Below are positions 32,401-46,290 of a stretch of DNA of 64,000 nucleotides, piece by piece. This DNA is from Kryptolebias marmoratus. Its lineage: Eukaryota > Chordata > Actinopteri > Cyprinodontiformes > Rivulidae. Numbering within the stretch: the stretch's first letter is position 1; each line of letters starts with the position of its first letter. Under the pieces are notes generated by a model. It had not been told where the DNA came from. It searched no databases and saw only the letters and a program-made list of their open reading frames with translations. Made by a program: the position numbers and the translations under genes. The stretch is from the NCBI RefSeq assembly GCF_001649575.2, contig NC_051453.1, positions 14,356,562 through 14,420,561 on the forward strand, in the 5' to 3' direction.

Positions 32401-34986
32401 CTTTTTCAGTCATATTGACCCATCGTATTTATCTTTTTGCCTTTTCTTTCTTCTCTTGCTCCGTTTTGTTTAACAGGGATTTGGAGTGAGATGTTCTAAC
32501 ATTTTTTGAGCGCTTCCAAGAACTGCGTTGATATTTTGAACGTTTGCACTCTCTAACTTACGAGCCGGGATGATTCAAAGCTCTCTGCCACTCAGGGAGG
32601 TTTAACAAAATTAAAAAAAACTTCTGCAGGATTTGCAAAGAAACAGAGTTCTGTCGTGAAAAGCGGAACATTAACTTTCTTACGCACACAAACACATCCG
32701 CACACAAATCCCAAGATGTTCACCCTGGTCGCCAAACATCTTCCTAATCCGATCATTCGTGTGTTGGTACACGTCTGACTGGTGAAGTGAGGGATGGTGG
32801 AGGCATTGTGAGGTCAAAGCTAAATAATGTAAATAATAATTAGCAAATTTTGTTAAAAATTAAAATGAATCAAGATTAATCCTAAAGGTATCAGTCCTGG
32901 TGCCACAAAGCCTTGGTTACCATAGATACAGCAGGTACGATATAGTACAAAAAGTCAAAAAACTGTCCTTGAGGAACTTGTCTGTCTGGAATGCACCCAA
33001 GGTGGGCAACAATAGACATTTGTACATTTTATGAGCAACATGTGATGCTGTATTGTACTTTTTAGTACTGAATGAAGTGAGCATTTTGTCCTTTGTCTGT
33101 TCTAACGGCTGGTTTGTTGCAGCTCCTCATTGTTTCATAAGATTCTGCAAAAAAACCTCTCCCATGCCATTTGCTCAAGGTTGGATTTAACATGAACCTA
33201 ATCCTATTTTAATATGACTCTAAGAGAAGGCACACAGGATAAAGATCAGTAAGGATTTTTGTGGATCGTGACATTTAAAAAGAGGAGACGGTGTAATGCA
33301 GGGTTAAACAGTACGTTCAATTTCTTTCGTTTAAATTTCAAACTGAAGATTTGTTTTATAAAAAAAAAACCCAACACATTTCTGACTCATTTTGTATTAT
33401 TTCCAGCTGAAAATAATGATCAATCTGTGTAATGATCAGCGTATTATTTTATGAAAATTTACACAAAATCTTAGGCAACTAAAAATTGATTAGTAATAAT
33501 TAGATAAGAAGAAAATTTGCCACTTTTATGAGTTTGAGCTTTTTTTTGTCCTGTTTATGAGTATATTGATTTACCAGCAATAAAGCTCAAACCAGTGTTT
33601 AGAAACATTTTATCATCTCTTTTGCCACTATGTTAAAAAAGAGGATGTTAGAGTGAAATTACTGAGGTTTATCAGTCAGGTGATACAAATATGTACATAA
33701 AGCTTTGAAATATCAAACTGAAAGATAAGCTGACATTTTGTAATTAGTTTTCTTTAATCTGCTGCACATAACTTTTTAACATAATTGTAAAATATATTTT
33801 TTATCTCAACATTGTTAAATGCTGCTTCCATGTACCATGTTTGTTAAACAGTTTTCAAGCACAATATATTTAGTGTGAAATTACAAAACACATAAAATCA
33901 CAAATCAGTTTTTTACATTTATTTTACCAGAAGGACTTCCCAGTTTACAAAGAAGTGCAAAGAGGCAAGGTTATTTATTTGGATTCTGTCTGAAATCTGA
34001 GTTTTATCATTTTGTTTCCAAATGAAAAAAAAAGTCTTCAAGTAGTCTTCAAAAGTCTTCAAGGAGTTTTGAAATGAAAGGGAACTTTGAAATTATTCTG
34101 TAATTGTGTTTTTTGAAGAATGGCAACAACATTTAAGATGAAGTGGTGGCACACAGACTGGTTTGAAAAGTTCTGGGATTCAGTTAGAAGACAAAGGTGT
34201 AGATGAAAGTCACATCTGTTTTCATACTGCTAAAAAGCTTGAATTATAATCAATCATTATAATCTGTTCAGTCCAGTCTGTTTCTTCATGGTTCTTCTCT
34301 TCTGTTTAAGGAAATGAAATCAATCAATTCTCGTGTTGAAACTGAAATAATGACAAGATGGTCATTTTTTTGATAAAGGCCCTTTTGTTGTATGTTAACG
34401 TGACGAACAAGTTGTCTTTCAATAATTGACCCTTAAATGCTTACTAAAAACATTTAAGCACTAAACATATCTTTAGCAATTTACTTTAAGTTGAAACAGG
34501 TTTTTGAACTCTAACACTTAAAAACAAACCAATAAGCTGGATATTAAAACTCAAACTGACAACAGTTCAACAACAATAAAGATTGCTTTGTTTTTTCTTT
34601 TATTGAATGATGCATTAATTAAAGCTTTAAGCTGCCCCTCAATTATTTCCTCTTCTGCAGGATAACAAAGTACATTCTTACTGACATTTGAAATTCAGAT
34701 TTGCAGTGTTTAAGTGCTTTTTTTTTCTAAGATGACAGAAGAGACAAGAAGGGCCTGCCATCTTCAAAAATTCTCAACATCAATTTGATGCACAAGAGTC
34801 TTTAGGAACAATCCATCATCATTTCTCAAGGCTGTTAGTAAGTGGAATACAATTTCTTTTTTCCTGTAACAGACTAATAATACTGTTGTCACAGCTAAAT
34901 GTTTGAAGGACCCAAACACAGGCTCACGGGCAGAAAAAACTTGATCTAATTTAAAGACCTTTAAATAACTTCCATTCATGCCAGAG
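26414..34986. other. 8.5-kb gene desert
   Basis: No protein exon, RNA gene or named mobile element could be supported. Open frames here are short and lack family resemblance. It may hold regulatory DNA for flanking genes, but nothing in the sequence alone proves this. Confidence 0.4.
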
Positions 34987-35440
34987 TTTTAAAATAAGAT
35001 GATTTTATGTTGAGAAATCATGGAGTTTTGGTCAAACCTTGTAAATGACGCTATCAGTCTCATGTGAGATCTTGTGAGCTGTGCTAGCCCTCAAAGTATG
35101 TGTTTAGGATGATTCTCAGCTACTGCCACAGCAAATTTTAGCTCAATATCTATAAAACTGGCTGAGTTTTACACATTATGTATTTGGTAAGGTCGATTGC
35201 CTGTGGCGACCATCTTGAATTGGGACGACTGCAATTGTAAAGAAGTTGTAGATACAATGTTTTACTTTCTGGAAGTTTCATTGGAATACACCCAATGGTT
35301 CATGAGATATTTTTCTAACAGAGTTGTACTTCAATACTTTGTGTGAAAGCTTTAAAAACAGACATTGCACAACCAGTTAGCATTTAGAATATAAGTTGGA
35401 GATGACTTTCAGCTACTACCACAACATATTCTATCCCTTT
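34987..35440 (+). repeat. Family A repeat, copy 3, forward, with a partial second copy
   Basis: It carries AAGATGATTTTATGTTGAG, CAGCAAATTTTAGCTCAATA, GGCGACCATCTTGAATTGGG and CCAATGGTTCATGAGATAT in family order. At 35385-35440 TTGGAGATGACTTTCAGC restarts the motif, suggesting a second truncated copy directly after. Confidence 0.65.
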
Positions 35441-38400
35441 GGCAGCAGGAGAAAATAAAATGAAACACAATGTCCTGCAAAAGCCTGATGTTCATAAACA
35501 TAATTTCAAAAGAATGAATCAAAGCACTGTTCTAAGGATGAGAGAGGAGGAAAGCAAAACAAAAAAAGAGATGGCACAGAACTGAGGCAAAGAAACCAGG
35601 TTCTAATAAGGAGTGACTGAAACCTGGAACTAATACACCGAGGGAGCTGAGGACTAACAAGAGGCAGGAGGGATGATTTGCAAATGAATGCAGGTGAGCA
35701 GAGGAAGCAGAAAACAGAAACGGACAGAGGAGGAGCTCAGCAAGGTAACAAAACATGGCATAAAGAAAAGTCAAGTCAAAGTCAAATCCTTAACAAAAAA
35801 GCCTACAGACCAGGACAAATACAGAGCTGTAAGTGAAGTGGGTATAATGATTTCTGTGAAAGTGCATCAGTCCACATCAAAATCATCTTCTCTTGCTTCA
35901 TCTCTGTAGCAGGGGAGCTGGGGATCTCCCCAGGTCACGCACAGCAGTGTTTTGCACAGTACAGCTGGTGGATTTAGTTTTCCTCAGTGCCTGAAGATGA
36001 AACAGTGAGATAAAACGTGCACTGCCTCAGCATTCTGTGAACTCTCTTGTTTGCAAGAAGAAGCACAGTCACAAGGGGAGACAGAGCCGGCTCTGGCGCT
36101 CTCTCGCTCTCTGTTTTTACCCTCTGAAAATATTTCACGTGTTTTTGTCTTTTAACATGTTTTTTTTTTTCATTTTTGTTTGAAAAGTTGTGTTGGTCTT
36201 CATTAGTGAATAGAGCTGCCTGCAGGTATGAGTCATGTTTTATTTAACCAACAAAAATGAACAATAAAGTTGTTGTTTTGACATCATTTTTACCTGCTTA
36301 CTGATAATGACATAAGTAACAAATAATCCTGATTTTGTAGGTAATATATACCTCCAATTAGATAGATAGATAGATAGATTGCAGATGCAGCTCAAAATAA
36401 ATGTGTCAGTAAAAAAAAAGTGCTTTGAGATCCAGAAGGAATCAGTGGTACATGATTGTGTCTAACCCGGGGAGGTAAAAGGGTCACAAGCAAATGAGCA
36501 AAGTGTCTCTGCGCCTTAATAAGTGATAAGACGCTGCATATTCTACAGAAATCTGACAGCTGCAGTCTGTTTCTGAGCATTTCTCGTTTCTCGAACATCT
36601 GAACGTGCACAGAACTTGTAAATAGGTCAACATGGAAAAAAAAACATACAGGCAGTTGAAAAGAACTGAAAATAACCTACAAGTGTTCAGTGTTTCTGCT
36701 TTCACTAAATGTATACAAGAGAGCTCCCCAGCATCACCGACGGAAGCGTCTGTGTGTGTGTGAGAGTGTGTGCATATATGCAGTATAACCAGTATTTCAA
36801 AATTCATATCTTAAGCCAGCACATGTTATTTAATATAAATGACACACGATAATTCTACTGATAGCAGACACACACTAACAGAATAAGACTATAATCTCTA
36901 AATGTCTATCATATTTTTTCTACTTAAATGATTCAACATTATTTTACAATTTCCTCTTAAGCAAAAAAAGGAATATCTACTTAAGTAATAGTATTTTTTT
37001 TTCTGGAACTGCCTAAAATTATGCAATAAAACTTGTGTTTTAAGATTCTTAGGATGTCAATTTGTAACATTTTCAGAAAGAAGTCATAGCTCAGAAGTGT
37101 TTGTATGTTTCATTAATCATTACAGCAATCAGTTCCCATAAATACCTACCTAATTTCTGACAAAAATTAACTACTGCTGTAGAGGCTGGAAATGGTCTGA
37201 AAAAGCTATTTATGAACTCTAAAGGCTTTCTCAATTCTTCACTACTTCCCAATCAGGGCTTCTTTATAAAGGATTTATAAGGCTTTATAAATAGGTTATT
37301 TATGACTTTGTAAATACTTTATAGAGCAATAACAATCATTTGTCCTGAAACAATGTTCATGGATTGACGCAGACTCACTATTTGGCAAGATGTACTGTAC
37401 TTTTATTCACTCAGATAAACATAATTTAGCTGCCAAACTAAGTTTTTAAGCTCAGTACCTTTATTTGCTAAAACAAATTTCATATCTATAAATGCTCATG
37501 ATGCTTATATGCAGGAAACTTACAAATGTATGATAACTAAAATCTAAAATATGAAGAAATAAATAAAAGCGTACCTGATCTTTTCAGTATATGAACAGTG
37601 TTTTATACTTGTTTTATAAATGATTGTTAATGTTTTATAAAGTGTTCACAAACTCACAAACAACCTACTTACTAACACAGAAAAATAAACAATTTTTCTT
37701 ACAAACTATCACATTCAAGATCTGTAAAATCTTATTAACCGATACAAACTGGATGATATGATGTCAGAAATGTGTGTTTCATGCCTGACAGCCATTCCTC
37801 CAGGCATGTAAAAAGGATGTGTGCTTACTCCCCTGCTTTGCCCAGCCTAGTCTGTTAGGTGTGATAACAACAGTCCCGGACACGGGTGGATTAGAGACCC
37901 ATTCCTGTTTTTTTTTTTGTTTGCTGATCTGGGTTTTATTAGATGACAGAAAAGAACAGATAAAGCTCAAACCACTGGCTGGTATTTCAGTCCATGCATT
38001 GTTTCCTGAGACTTGGCGAGATAATCATTAGCGGGGAAAGGTCAGAGAGGCAGCCTCAGTCAGTGTGGCTCGGTTCATCAATACCGCTGTCGCAGTAACC
38101 CAAGACATTATGTAAAATGAAGGCAGAATATTTGAATTTTAGCCTTTAAATGTATCTGACTGGAGTAAAGCAAATTTTCTTTCCAATATTTGCAAAGTCA
38201 CTGATTTAGAATTAATGGAAAGACAGTTCTGCCTCACATTGATGTGTTAACAGGTTTGGCTTTAAGCAATGCGTTTTGAGAGCTACACTAATGGACTAAT
38301 TGTCACAAATTTTTGTACAAACATGTGTAGTGTCCAGAAATAAGCGAGACAATGACTCACTAATCCATCTCACCAGGCAATGCAGTAAAGACATTGGTAT

Positions 38401-38460
38401 GTCATTTGGACCATGCGGAGGAAGAATAATAATATTTTTTAAAAATGATTCAAATCTGCT
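35441..38460. other. Gene-poor DNA with simple repeats
   Basis: A (GATA)n tract lies at 36359-36379 and a TG-rich tract near 36750-36772. Around 37250-37640 TTATAAA-type words recur unusually often (TTTATAAAGGATTTATAAGG and TTTTATAAATG), perhaps an old AT-rich MITE. The purine-rich block 35520-35800 resembles the inserted element at 51 kb only loosely. No gene supported. Confidence 0.35.
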
Positions 38461-38645
38461 TACCTTTATTTCAAAAGTGTACTCAAGCAGAGTGAATCAG
38501 AAATGTGGGGGCAGCTGCCAAGGTGGGTACAACGCAGTCCGAGGCAGGTACAATGTGGCGGAGGTCGGCAACATAATAATCTGCACAGAATACAGTTTGC
38601 GAACTGTACACACAAAACTAGCCAAGATAAATAAAAAAGATCTCT
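38461..38645 (+). repeat. Family B interspersed repeat, copy 1
   Basis: TTCAAAAGTGTACTC, GGGTACAACGCAGTCCGAGG and GTACAATGTGGCGGAGG align with the inverse complement of 59900-60075, including the following CACAGAATACAG block. This shows two diverged copies of one dispersed element. Overlapping open frames are in different registers, so coding is not supported. Confidence 0.55.
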
Positions 38646-39889
38646 GAAAATGTGGCACAGCTTGCTAACTATGTACAAAATTTAAACTAAGTAGGATGAC
38701 TTTGAACACTCTGGCTTGGCCACAAACACACAGAAGTCAGTGACACCCCAGCTGCAAATTTTCCTTTTTCTTTTTAGTTTTCTTGCAATTTTGTGTCTCC
38801 AACCGTTAACAGTCCCAGCCCAGTGAGATACTGTCTTAAAAAACAACAACAAGGTCTTAGCAACAATTTGTGTTGTTACACATATCTGAATATTTGCCAT
38901 ATCTGAAGAATATTCTTGAGTTTATTTTTAGGATGCTCGCTGAACAACGCTGCAACTCAGTCGTCTTTGTTAATCTGCAAGGATTTCCGGTTCAAAGAGG
39001 AGTTTCTGACACTGGCTTGTTTCCCCTAGGGGATAATGAAAGAAAGCAGGATTCCCGAGTTGTATCTCAGCGTGATGCTAACATTTGGGCACCATGCAGG
39101 GTGGGAAGCTGCCAAGACAGCTGAAAGACTCAAATAAGAGAGAGCAGCCAAGTCAGGAGATGTTTTCTTTTTTCTCTTAGAAGCATCTGTAAATAAAGGA
39201 TACATCATTTAATCTTGAGGTTATCACTCTGATAAAATGCATACTTCAGTGTAGTTGGATCTCCCTCTATATTGCTGTTTATGTGTGTGTGTGTGAGCAG
39301 AAGCAAAAGGAAACTGCCTGATGAAATTGTCATATGCCCTTTTTTACTAAGGTCACACAGTGGCAAAGTAAACACAAAAGATAGAAGAACCTCAGAAAAT
39401 ACAAAAATGGAAGTATAAAACAAAACAAAACACTGTAATGTTAAAAAGAAGCTATAATAATAAATCCGAAAGAGGGAAAAATGTTCTTCCTTGTATACTG
39501 AGAAACGAGGTCTCTTATTGTTCAGAAAGGAAATCATATTCTGTTATTTTGAAAGATTAAATTGAATTCAGAAATGTAAATGTTGATTGTATGGTTTTGA
39601 CCATGTAAGTGGAAATGAACAGAGAACCCCAATAAAACTGATGTTGCAAGTGCAGGAAATATAACCCAGGGAATTGAAAACAGATGCCCGTTTATTTTTT
39701 TGTAATAAAAAATTTGAAAATATACCCTCCTTGTGTCAGATAATTTGCAGAGAGTGAAGAAAATACAAATTCGCCACCTCCTGCATACTCTCAGTGTCGG
39801 GCGCAAACCTTTTATGTACAGACTCTTCAATTTGTAGATAATGGAATCCAAGCAAAACTAAATTAAAAGCATGTCACCTGCCTCCTTTC
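38646..39889. other. Gene-poor DNA, nothing recognised
   Basis: Nothing supported. Confidence 0.35.
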
Positions 39890-40050
39890 AAGTTTTAAAC
39901 TAAAATTATCTTATGTTGAGAACTGAGAAAGTTATAGCAGTTTTGGTCAAATGTTAAAAGTATTATTTTTGGGATGCTTGGAATATGTGTTGAGGATGAC
40001 TCAGCTACTCCCACATTGAATTTTATCTAAACATCAACAAAATCAACTGA

Positions 40051-41308
40051 GACTGTATTCGAATTGTCCACTCAATCATTATATAGTGCACTATATCGTG
40101 AGTTAGTCATTTTGTGGTGATGTTTTTAATTTTCACTGTAATTTTTCACCCACCATATAGTTCCCTAGGCACTGGTCACATGTTTCATTAAAGCAGTGTA
40201 CAGATGTTGTACACAACAAGCTAACTGAAGCTAACATCCATGGCTCATTATTGTGATTTTTAGACTTGGTAAAAATGCCTTTAATTCTCTAGATGTCTCT
40301 AATATAAAGTTTCTCCTCCCCTGTCTGAGCTGCTGTGAAATATGTGAGCCGATCCTACATTTAAAACGTTTCAATCTGAATATGAAACATGGTAAAAATA
40401 AGCTGTAAAGCCAGCTTCTGTTGTGTGGCTTGTTTCTGGGCAGTTCTTCTGAACAGAACATTTTTGCAGGCGATATTAATTCATAATTTTAATATATTTT
40501 AGGTTTCTGTATAGTTAGAGCTACAATCCAATGGTTGTGTTAAAAACATTCAACAAAAAGTGTTACAGTTACATGTAAATAAATGTTATGTCAGCATTAT
40601 GAAGACAAATAAGGTTAATTACATACAAAACCAGCATAATTATATTGTCCATCACTTCAGCTTCATGTGCGTGTTCCAGCTTATCCTGCTGGTGTTTATT
40701 TATCAGAATCAGAATCACTTTTTTGGCCAAATATGCTCACACATACATGAAGTTGTAGGTAGACGGTCACACTCCCTATGTGCATCTAATTTACACAGGT
40801 AATATAGAATTCAAAGTGCAGAAATAAAAGTGTGAGCAAGAGCATTAGGAAGTGCAACGAAATATTACAAAACAAAAGGAGCCACCATTTTCCAGCAGAA
40901 AATCAGTTCAGGTGTTCATGAGAGTTCTGTGTCTTGCGGTCCTGGTTTTGGTAAATCTGTAGCACCTGCCAGAGGGAAAGGAGCTGTAATAAATGGCGGC
41001 CCGGGTGAGAAGAGTCTTTGACAATGTTCCCTGCCCTCTTCTTGACTCTTGAGGTAAAGAGGTCCTGAAGGGTGGACAGGGGAACACCAATGATCTTTTC
41101 TGCTGTTTTTATTGTCCTCTGTAATCAGTTTTTGTCTTGCTGTGCAGCTGCACCAAGCCAAACTATGGTGGATGTAAACAATATGGATTCAAAGACATTT
41201 AGACACCTGACTGTGAATATTTGGTACATAATTATGAAGTCTTGTTGTATTCAAGTATGCCCTTTGCCCTATTCAGTCTACTATATAGTGACCATGGTGT
41301 AGTGAGTG
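40051..41308. mobile_element. DNA-transposon-like insertion with a nested LINE
   Basis: The ends have similar inverted motifs: ATTATATAGTGCACTATAT near the left end and, read inversely from the right end, CACTATATAGTAGACTGAA. The right end also has GTATTCAAGTATGCCC, echoing the GTATTCGAATTG of the left border. This resembles non-autonomous teleost DNA transposons rich in CACTATATAGTG. No transposase frame is seen, and the target duplication is not clear. Confidence 0.5.
40704..41160 (-). pseudogene. LINE 3' end fragment (L2/CR1-like), nested
   Basis: On the minus strand one frame reads KIIGVPLSTLQDLFTSRVKK, then a broken HPG..LLQLL, and a neighbouring frame carries on. This is the conserved C-terminal segment after the reverse transcriptase of fish LINEs (usual form: SLQDLFTSR...HPGH.LF.LLPSGRRYR). 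The plus-strand end CAGAATCAGAATCACTTTTT is the inverse of the LINE tail. Frameshifts show it is dead. Confidence 0.6.
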
Positions 41309-41482
41309 TTTGCTAAGGTCAATTAGGTGTAGCAGCCATCTTGAACTAGGTTAACCCAAAACCTAATCAGTTGTAGACAAACATCCAGTTTCATTAAAAT
41401 CTGTTCAGTGCTTTATGAGATATTTTGATAACAGACAGACAAATAAATACGCACACACAGGCTAAATCATTATCTCCCGTGT

Positions 41483-42900
41483 GCTATGATCACAAAACAA
41501 AACTGTGCTTTTAAAATAATCAAACACTGAATTGTGACATTAGTGTCACACTATGACAAAATGACCTAAAGGGTAAAATCTAGGCTCTTTTTTTTTTTTT
41601 TGCCATGTAAGTTTTTGTCTCTTTCAAAAGAAATCCCATCCACGACTTGAAAAAGTCGATACTGTTTTCGCCTTGTGCTTGGGTACCACTAATGAGAACC
41701 AACTAAATATTCCGGAGACGCAAGCGTAGTTAGGCTATCATTAGTTTTCTGAGGAAGGTCGTCACCAAGGGTGTCATTCAACCTTCTAGTACCACTTCCT
41801 GTCCTAGAGGGAATTCAGATGAGTATTGATCAGGCAGCCTGACACGAACTGTAGTTACAGTAAGTGCATGCTGATTAGACTGTTAGCTTTACTTAAAAAC
41901 CCATTAAGTCCTGGTGCAGCTTCAGTACATTTTTTTCCTGTGGAGAGAGAGAAGAACAAAACAGCTGCTTTGGAAATGTGATGTGAGCACATTCTCAAAA
42001 GAAGAAGAAAAAAGAAAAAAAGCAGGAAAATCACGTTTCTTTTTCAGCTGTAGCACAGTGAAATCATAAAGATCAACACAAGTCGTTCATTTAAAAAATG
42101 AGAGCCCAAGGCCACCTGGTGCATCCTCTGCTTTCTCTGTAAATCAGCCGGTCCTCCTTGTCCTTCATTGAGAGCGTCTCTCACCGTTTGTTGTTAAACT
42201 TGTTCCTTAAGCTTCTGACTTCAGCATGCTCTAAACAGAACGTCCCTTCAAGGTGAGCCCTGACTATCCCCATGTGTTGGGATTCAAATATTCACCATGT
42301 AAATTTTATCTTTTGCTCATCTTTTCATGTGCTGTACATGTCTGCAAGGCTCGTTACAGAACATAAATCAACAAATGCTGCATTGTGTAGCTAAAATGAG
42401 TGCTGTGTGGAAAAAAAAATCGTGTGCGTGACTATCTGTTGCAGAAAGCTCACGTTGTAGCTCAAGACAGGAGAACCACTTGTGCTTTCTTTCTCATTAC
42501 TTCTTCATATTCATACTTTTGTGAGCTTTTTATATGTAGGGTTATGGTTTATTTGGCTGGAGGCCAAGAAGTCATGAAAATAAGGCTGACCCCGAGCTGC
42601 TTTACCCAGTTTGCTGAGCAGGCCTTAGAGGATAAACATGCAACAAGTATCCATCATGCAGGCGTAAATGATAGAAAATAAAAAAGAAATCTCCACATAT
42701 CAGAAAGACTGGATAAGTCCCTGGTTTGATACTTGTGGAGAATCATGGATTAATCAAGGCAAACTGATTTGAAAATAATGTTAATGGGGAAACACAGCCC
42801 AAGAGGAGCAAATAAGAAAAATGGTATCAATAAAGACAATGATTAAACAGAACAAAAGAGATTAAATGTGGATCATTGAGCATAAGTTTTATCTTATCTA
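41483..42900. other. Gene-poor DNA, nothing recognised
   Basis: Nothing supported. A T-run lies at about 41589-41602. Confidence 0.35.
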
Positions 42901-42924
42901 AATCTCTGGTAGCTTTTGACTTGA

Positions 42925-43480
42925 TTGATGATCATTTTGTTGATTTGTCTTGCAGAAACCTGGCTGCAGGAGGATTATATAATAATGAATCAACTCCCAC
43001 TTTGTATTCAGATTTTCACATTCCTTGAACTACAGGTCAAGGAGGAGTTTCTTCTAATCTGGTCCATAGAGCAGCCCTATGGACTCAACAATTGTTTTAT
43101 CTTTTCTGAGTCCTAACTGTTGTCTTTCTCAATCAAAATCCTTTTATACTTCCCACCTGGCCCTTACTTTCAGTTTCTGTCTGACTTCTGAGATAATTAA
43201 TCTTACATAGCACTGATTACAGTTAATGTCAGAAAACACCCAAATTAAAATTAAAGAACTGGTTTCATTTTTTTTTTCCTCAGTGCCACTTGTGGCTGCA
43301 AAAGAAGGCTGGTACCTTAGTTTTACTCTTACACAACTGATTTATCATGTTGATGGTGATTCTTTTTCAGTTCAAACAACCCTTGACAATTTTGCTCCTC
43401 GGCAAAAGGTAATCAATCAAAGGAGGCTGGATCCTGGGTTTAATTTGCAGCTTTGCAGCTGCATAAATTAAATGAGACTT
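42925..43480 (+). pseudogene. Degraded LINE endonuclease/linker remnant
   Basis: LICLAETWLQEDYIIMNQL matches the LICLTETWLQ..D motif of fish LINE endonucleases. Further on, SVQTTLDNFAPRQKV resembles the LNSTLD.IAPRKTR linker before the reverse transcriptase. Stops and frameshifts interrupt it throughout. It is unrelated in detail to the fragment at 22.9 kb, so a different LINE copy is likely. Confidence 0.45.
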
Positions 43481-46290
43481 TAGCAATTGGAAAGATGGTG
43501 GCTATCACTTTGTCTTTAAAGAAAGTTGAATAACATGCAGAGAAAAGTCTTAGTAAAGATAGAACTGTGTATTCTTTTTAACACAAGAGGAAAAACATGA
43601 TGCACTGAGCATTTATCCACCCCGTCATACTTTTATGTTTTGGGACATATTTCTAAGTTCATTTAGAAATTTAGATTTTTTTTCACAGAGGTGCATTATT
43701 TGTGAAGCAGGGACCTCACTAAAGTAAAACAACCCTGAGGTGTGAGATAAATTAATATGGTATAATAAAAGAAAGCAGATATGAATGCAAGGTGCACAAA
43801 AAAGCATTATGTTGAAATACCATTCAAATAAAAGTTGTTATTACCCACTGTAATTGAGTGTGCTGGAGCATATTATCATTTGTTGAGAACAGTGTGAATT
43901 ATAAGCTTAAACTGATAGTTCAGATGTTTTAAAGTAGGGTTGTGTGGAAAGGTTAAAGACAATTAATGTCCTGTCTGTTGTAGATAACTCTGTAAACAGC
44001 CTAAATCTGAAGAAATAAGAGTTCAATTCTGACCAGACTGGCAATCAAACAGTTATTCTGAGCGGGGTCAACACCAAAGTGGATTGCTGACATCTTCTCA
44101 TGCAAAAACCTGGTGAAATAACTACCCTCCTGTGCATCATTTGACTGTCATTTCCAAGAGTACTGACTTATTACAGGGATTATAACACAAAGTTGGATTA
44201 ACTCTACTATAAACATTTATGTTATCAATTATTGCAAGTTTATTTACATAGAAGTTTGAGTTTTGTTTATCACCAGCTAGCTGTAGCATTTCCATTGCAG
44301 CAGAATCATGTCGAGCAGGAATATTTCTGCCAGAATAACCATGTATCATAGAATTGATGGCCATATGATTTATAAAACAGTGCTAAGAGACTGTTTATAT
44401 TATAGTTGTCTTCAGACTGTAGTATTCAGTTTTGGTTTTGGCCCTGCTCTGACTAGTCGTTAGTTTATCAGTCTGATCAGAATTAAGAGCTGTCTATAAA
44501 AGTTAATACATTAATGTTTCTTAACCTGTCCACAGAACCCCACTTTAAAGTATAATTTATCAATTTAACCATTTGGAAAGAGTTTAGATGTCAGTAGTTA
44601 ACAACTAATTTAGTAGCTATTATTGCTAAATTGTCTTGAGTAGGTTTTTTAGAAAAAAAACCCCTGTCATCCTTTTGTTCCTCCTCATCCATCTGGAAGA
44701 AGAAAAGCTACCCTCTCTGTCAGCTTAACGTCCCAGTTAACTGCACATCTGTGAGCACCTTTTTTTCCCAGATTAGTTTTGCGGCACAGCCCCGATGCTG
44801 TTATTGACTGAAGAGGTGCTGCGCACCAACGCAGAAAGAGAGAATTAAATCTCATTAATAAAAGATAAGACGAGCAACGGTCTGGCTTTTGTCTGATGCC
44901 CTCCTGCCAGTGAAAGATTGTCTTACAAACACCCCTGGTGACTTTTTTTTTTTTTAATCTTGCCACGTATGATATGTGCTAGGAATTTTGACCTCACCTG
45001 GTCCAATTATTCCAAATGCATAGCTCAGTTTGACAGCTTTTATTTCAGACTTAATTTCAGTCAGTACACGTTTGTTTATTGAAACATCAAACATCTTTTA
45101 ATAAAGAAGTCAAGAATACAGAATATTTAGAGAAAAGCAACATTTTACATGGATATATATTGTAATTATTTGCCTGTTCAGCAGCCATGAAAGTAATTAA
45201 CCTTGTAACTGAGCAGAAAAGGAAATGCTCTTGTTGGCATCAGTAAACCATTAAAAATGCCCCGTTTTTACGAATGAGTGGCCTGGATTGAAAATGATGC
45301 AAATTTGATGCAAAATCTAAAATATTCATGACCAAATCTGACACATCTGCTGCTATGAGAAAACTGAATATGCGAGTGTGAGAGTGACTCGGAGATCAAG
45401 TGGGCGCCAAAAGGTGTTCAGCAGTATTTCTGTTTGCGTGCGCGCGCCACACTGCAAACACCCTCAGCTCCCATCCAAACAGTGTCAAGATTTGTAGCAC
45501 CAAGACAAACAGTTAATCTTGGGAGATTATTTTCATGTATTTCTGATCCTCGTGGACAGCATTTATATTTGATGAGGTCTTGCCTTCAAAAGAAAAGGAA
45601 ATAGGTTTAAGTTTTCACACTTTCTTTGCCTTTTATTGTTTCATTGTGTAGACATGAGCCATCTATCCAAGGCAATGCAATCAACATTGACTATGCTAAT
45701 TTATTTGACCCTGCAAAATAAATGACAGACACTGCAATTGTATTATATATTAATAGACTTTACAATTATTCTGCTTTTCTTATTGCATTTCATGTAAAGC
45801 TAAAACTTCTATAAACCACAGACTTACTTTTTTCAGTATGTCTTTAAATTTTATCTTTATCACTTGTACACAATAGCTCTGAAGAACAAACACGAAACAG
45901 AAAGCGACTGGCTCACAGTAAATCTCCCATTTTTCCCCGGAGATTGAGTGCTACTTGTGTCTGTACATGACATATTACTAGAGAGCAGCGCTGCCTGTCA
46001 CACACAGTGAAGGAGTGAGCTAACCTAACAACAAAAGGATATGCGGCAAAGTGAGTCCTGTAGATTACTGTGAAATTGGTCCACACCCAATGGTGCTGTC
46101 CACTGTCATTTTGTTGCTTTTGGCAGCCAGAGAAAAGTGTGGCTTTCTGTTTTGAAAGGATAGAATTTAATACCATGCAAGCATCTCAAGATCAGTCGAA
46201 GCAAGTATACTCTTTTTGGGTCAGTTATTTGCTCTTTTGTATTTTTTTTACTTTTCTTTTTTTTTTTTTTCTCGTCACAGTAAGCTGGTC
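43481..46290. other. Gene-poor DNA next to the receptor gene
   Basis: No gene supported. A possible minus-strand poly(A) signal ATTAAA (46166-46171) could end the receptor transcript about 130 nt after its stop. A T-run lies at about 46257-46270. Confidence 0.35.

Larger units (their letters stand above)
39890..41482 (+). repeat. Family A repeat, copy 4, split by a 1.26-kb insertion
   Basis: The left part (39890-40050) has AAAATTATCTTATGTTGAG through CAAAATCAACTGA. The right part (41309-41482) resumes with TTTGCTAAGGTCAATTAGG and continues to TTATGAGATATTTTG and AATCATTATCTCC. Together they rebuild one family copy. Confidence 0.65.

Noticed and set aside
38300..38647. 115-codon open frame as a gene
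   Set aside because: It overlaps family B repeat DNA, and its second copy at 59.9 kb is open in a different register.
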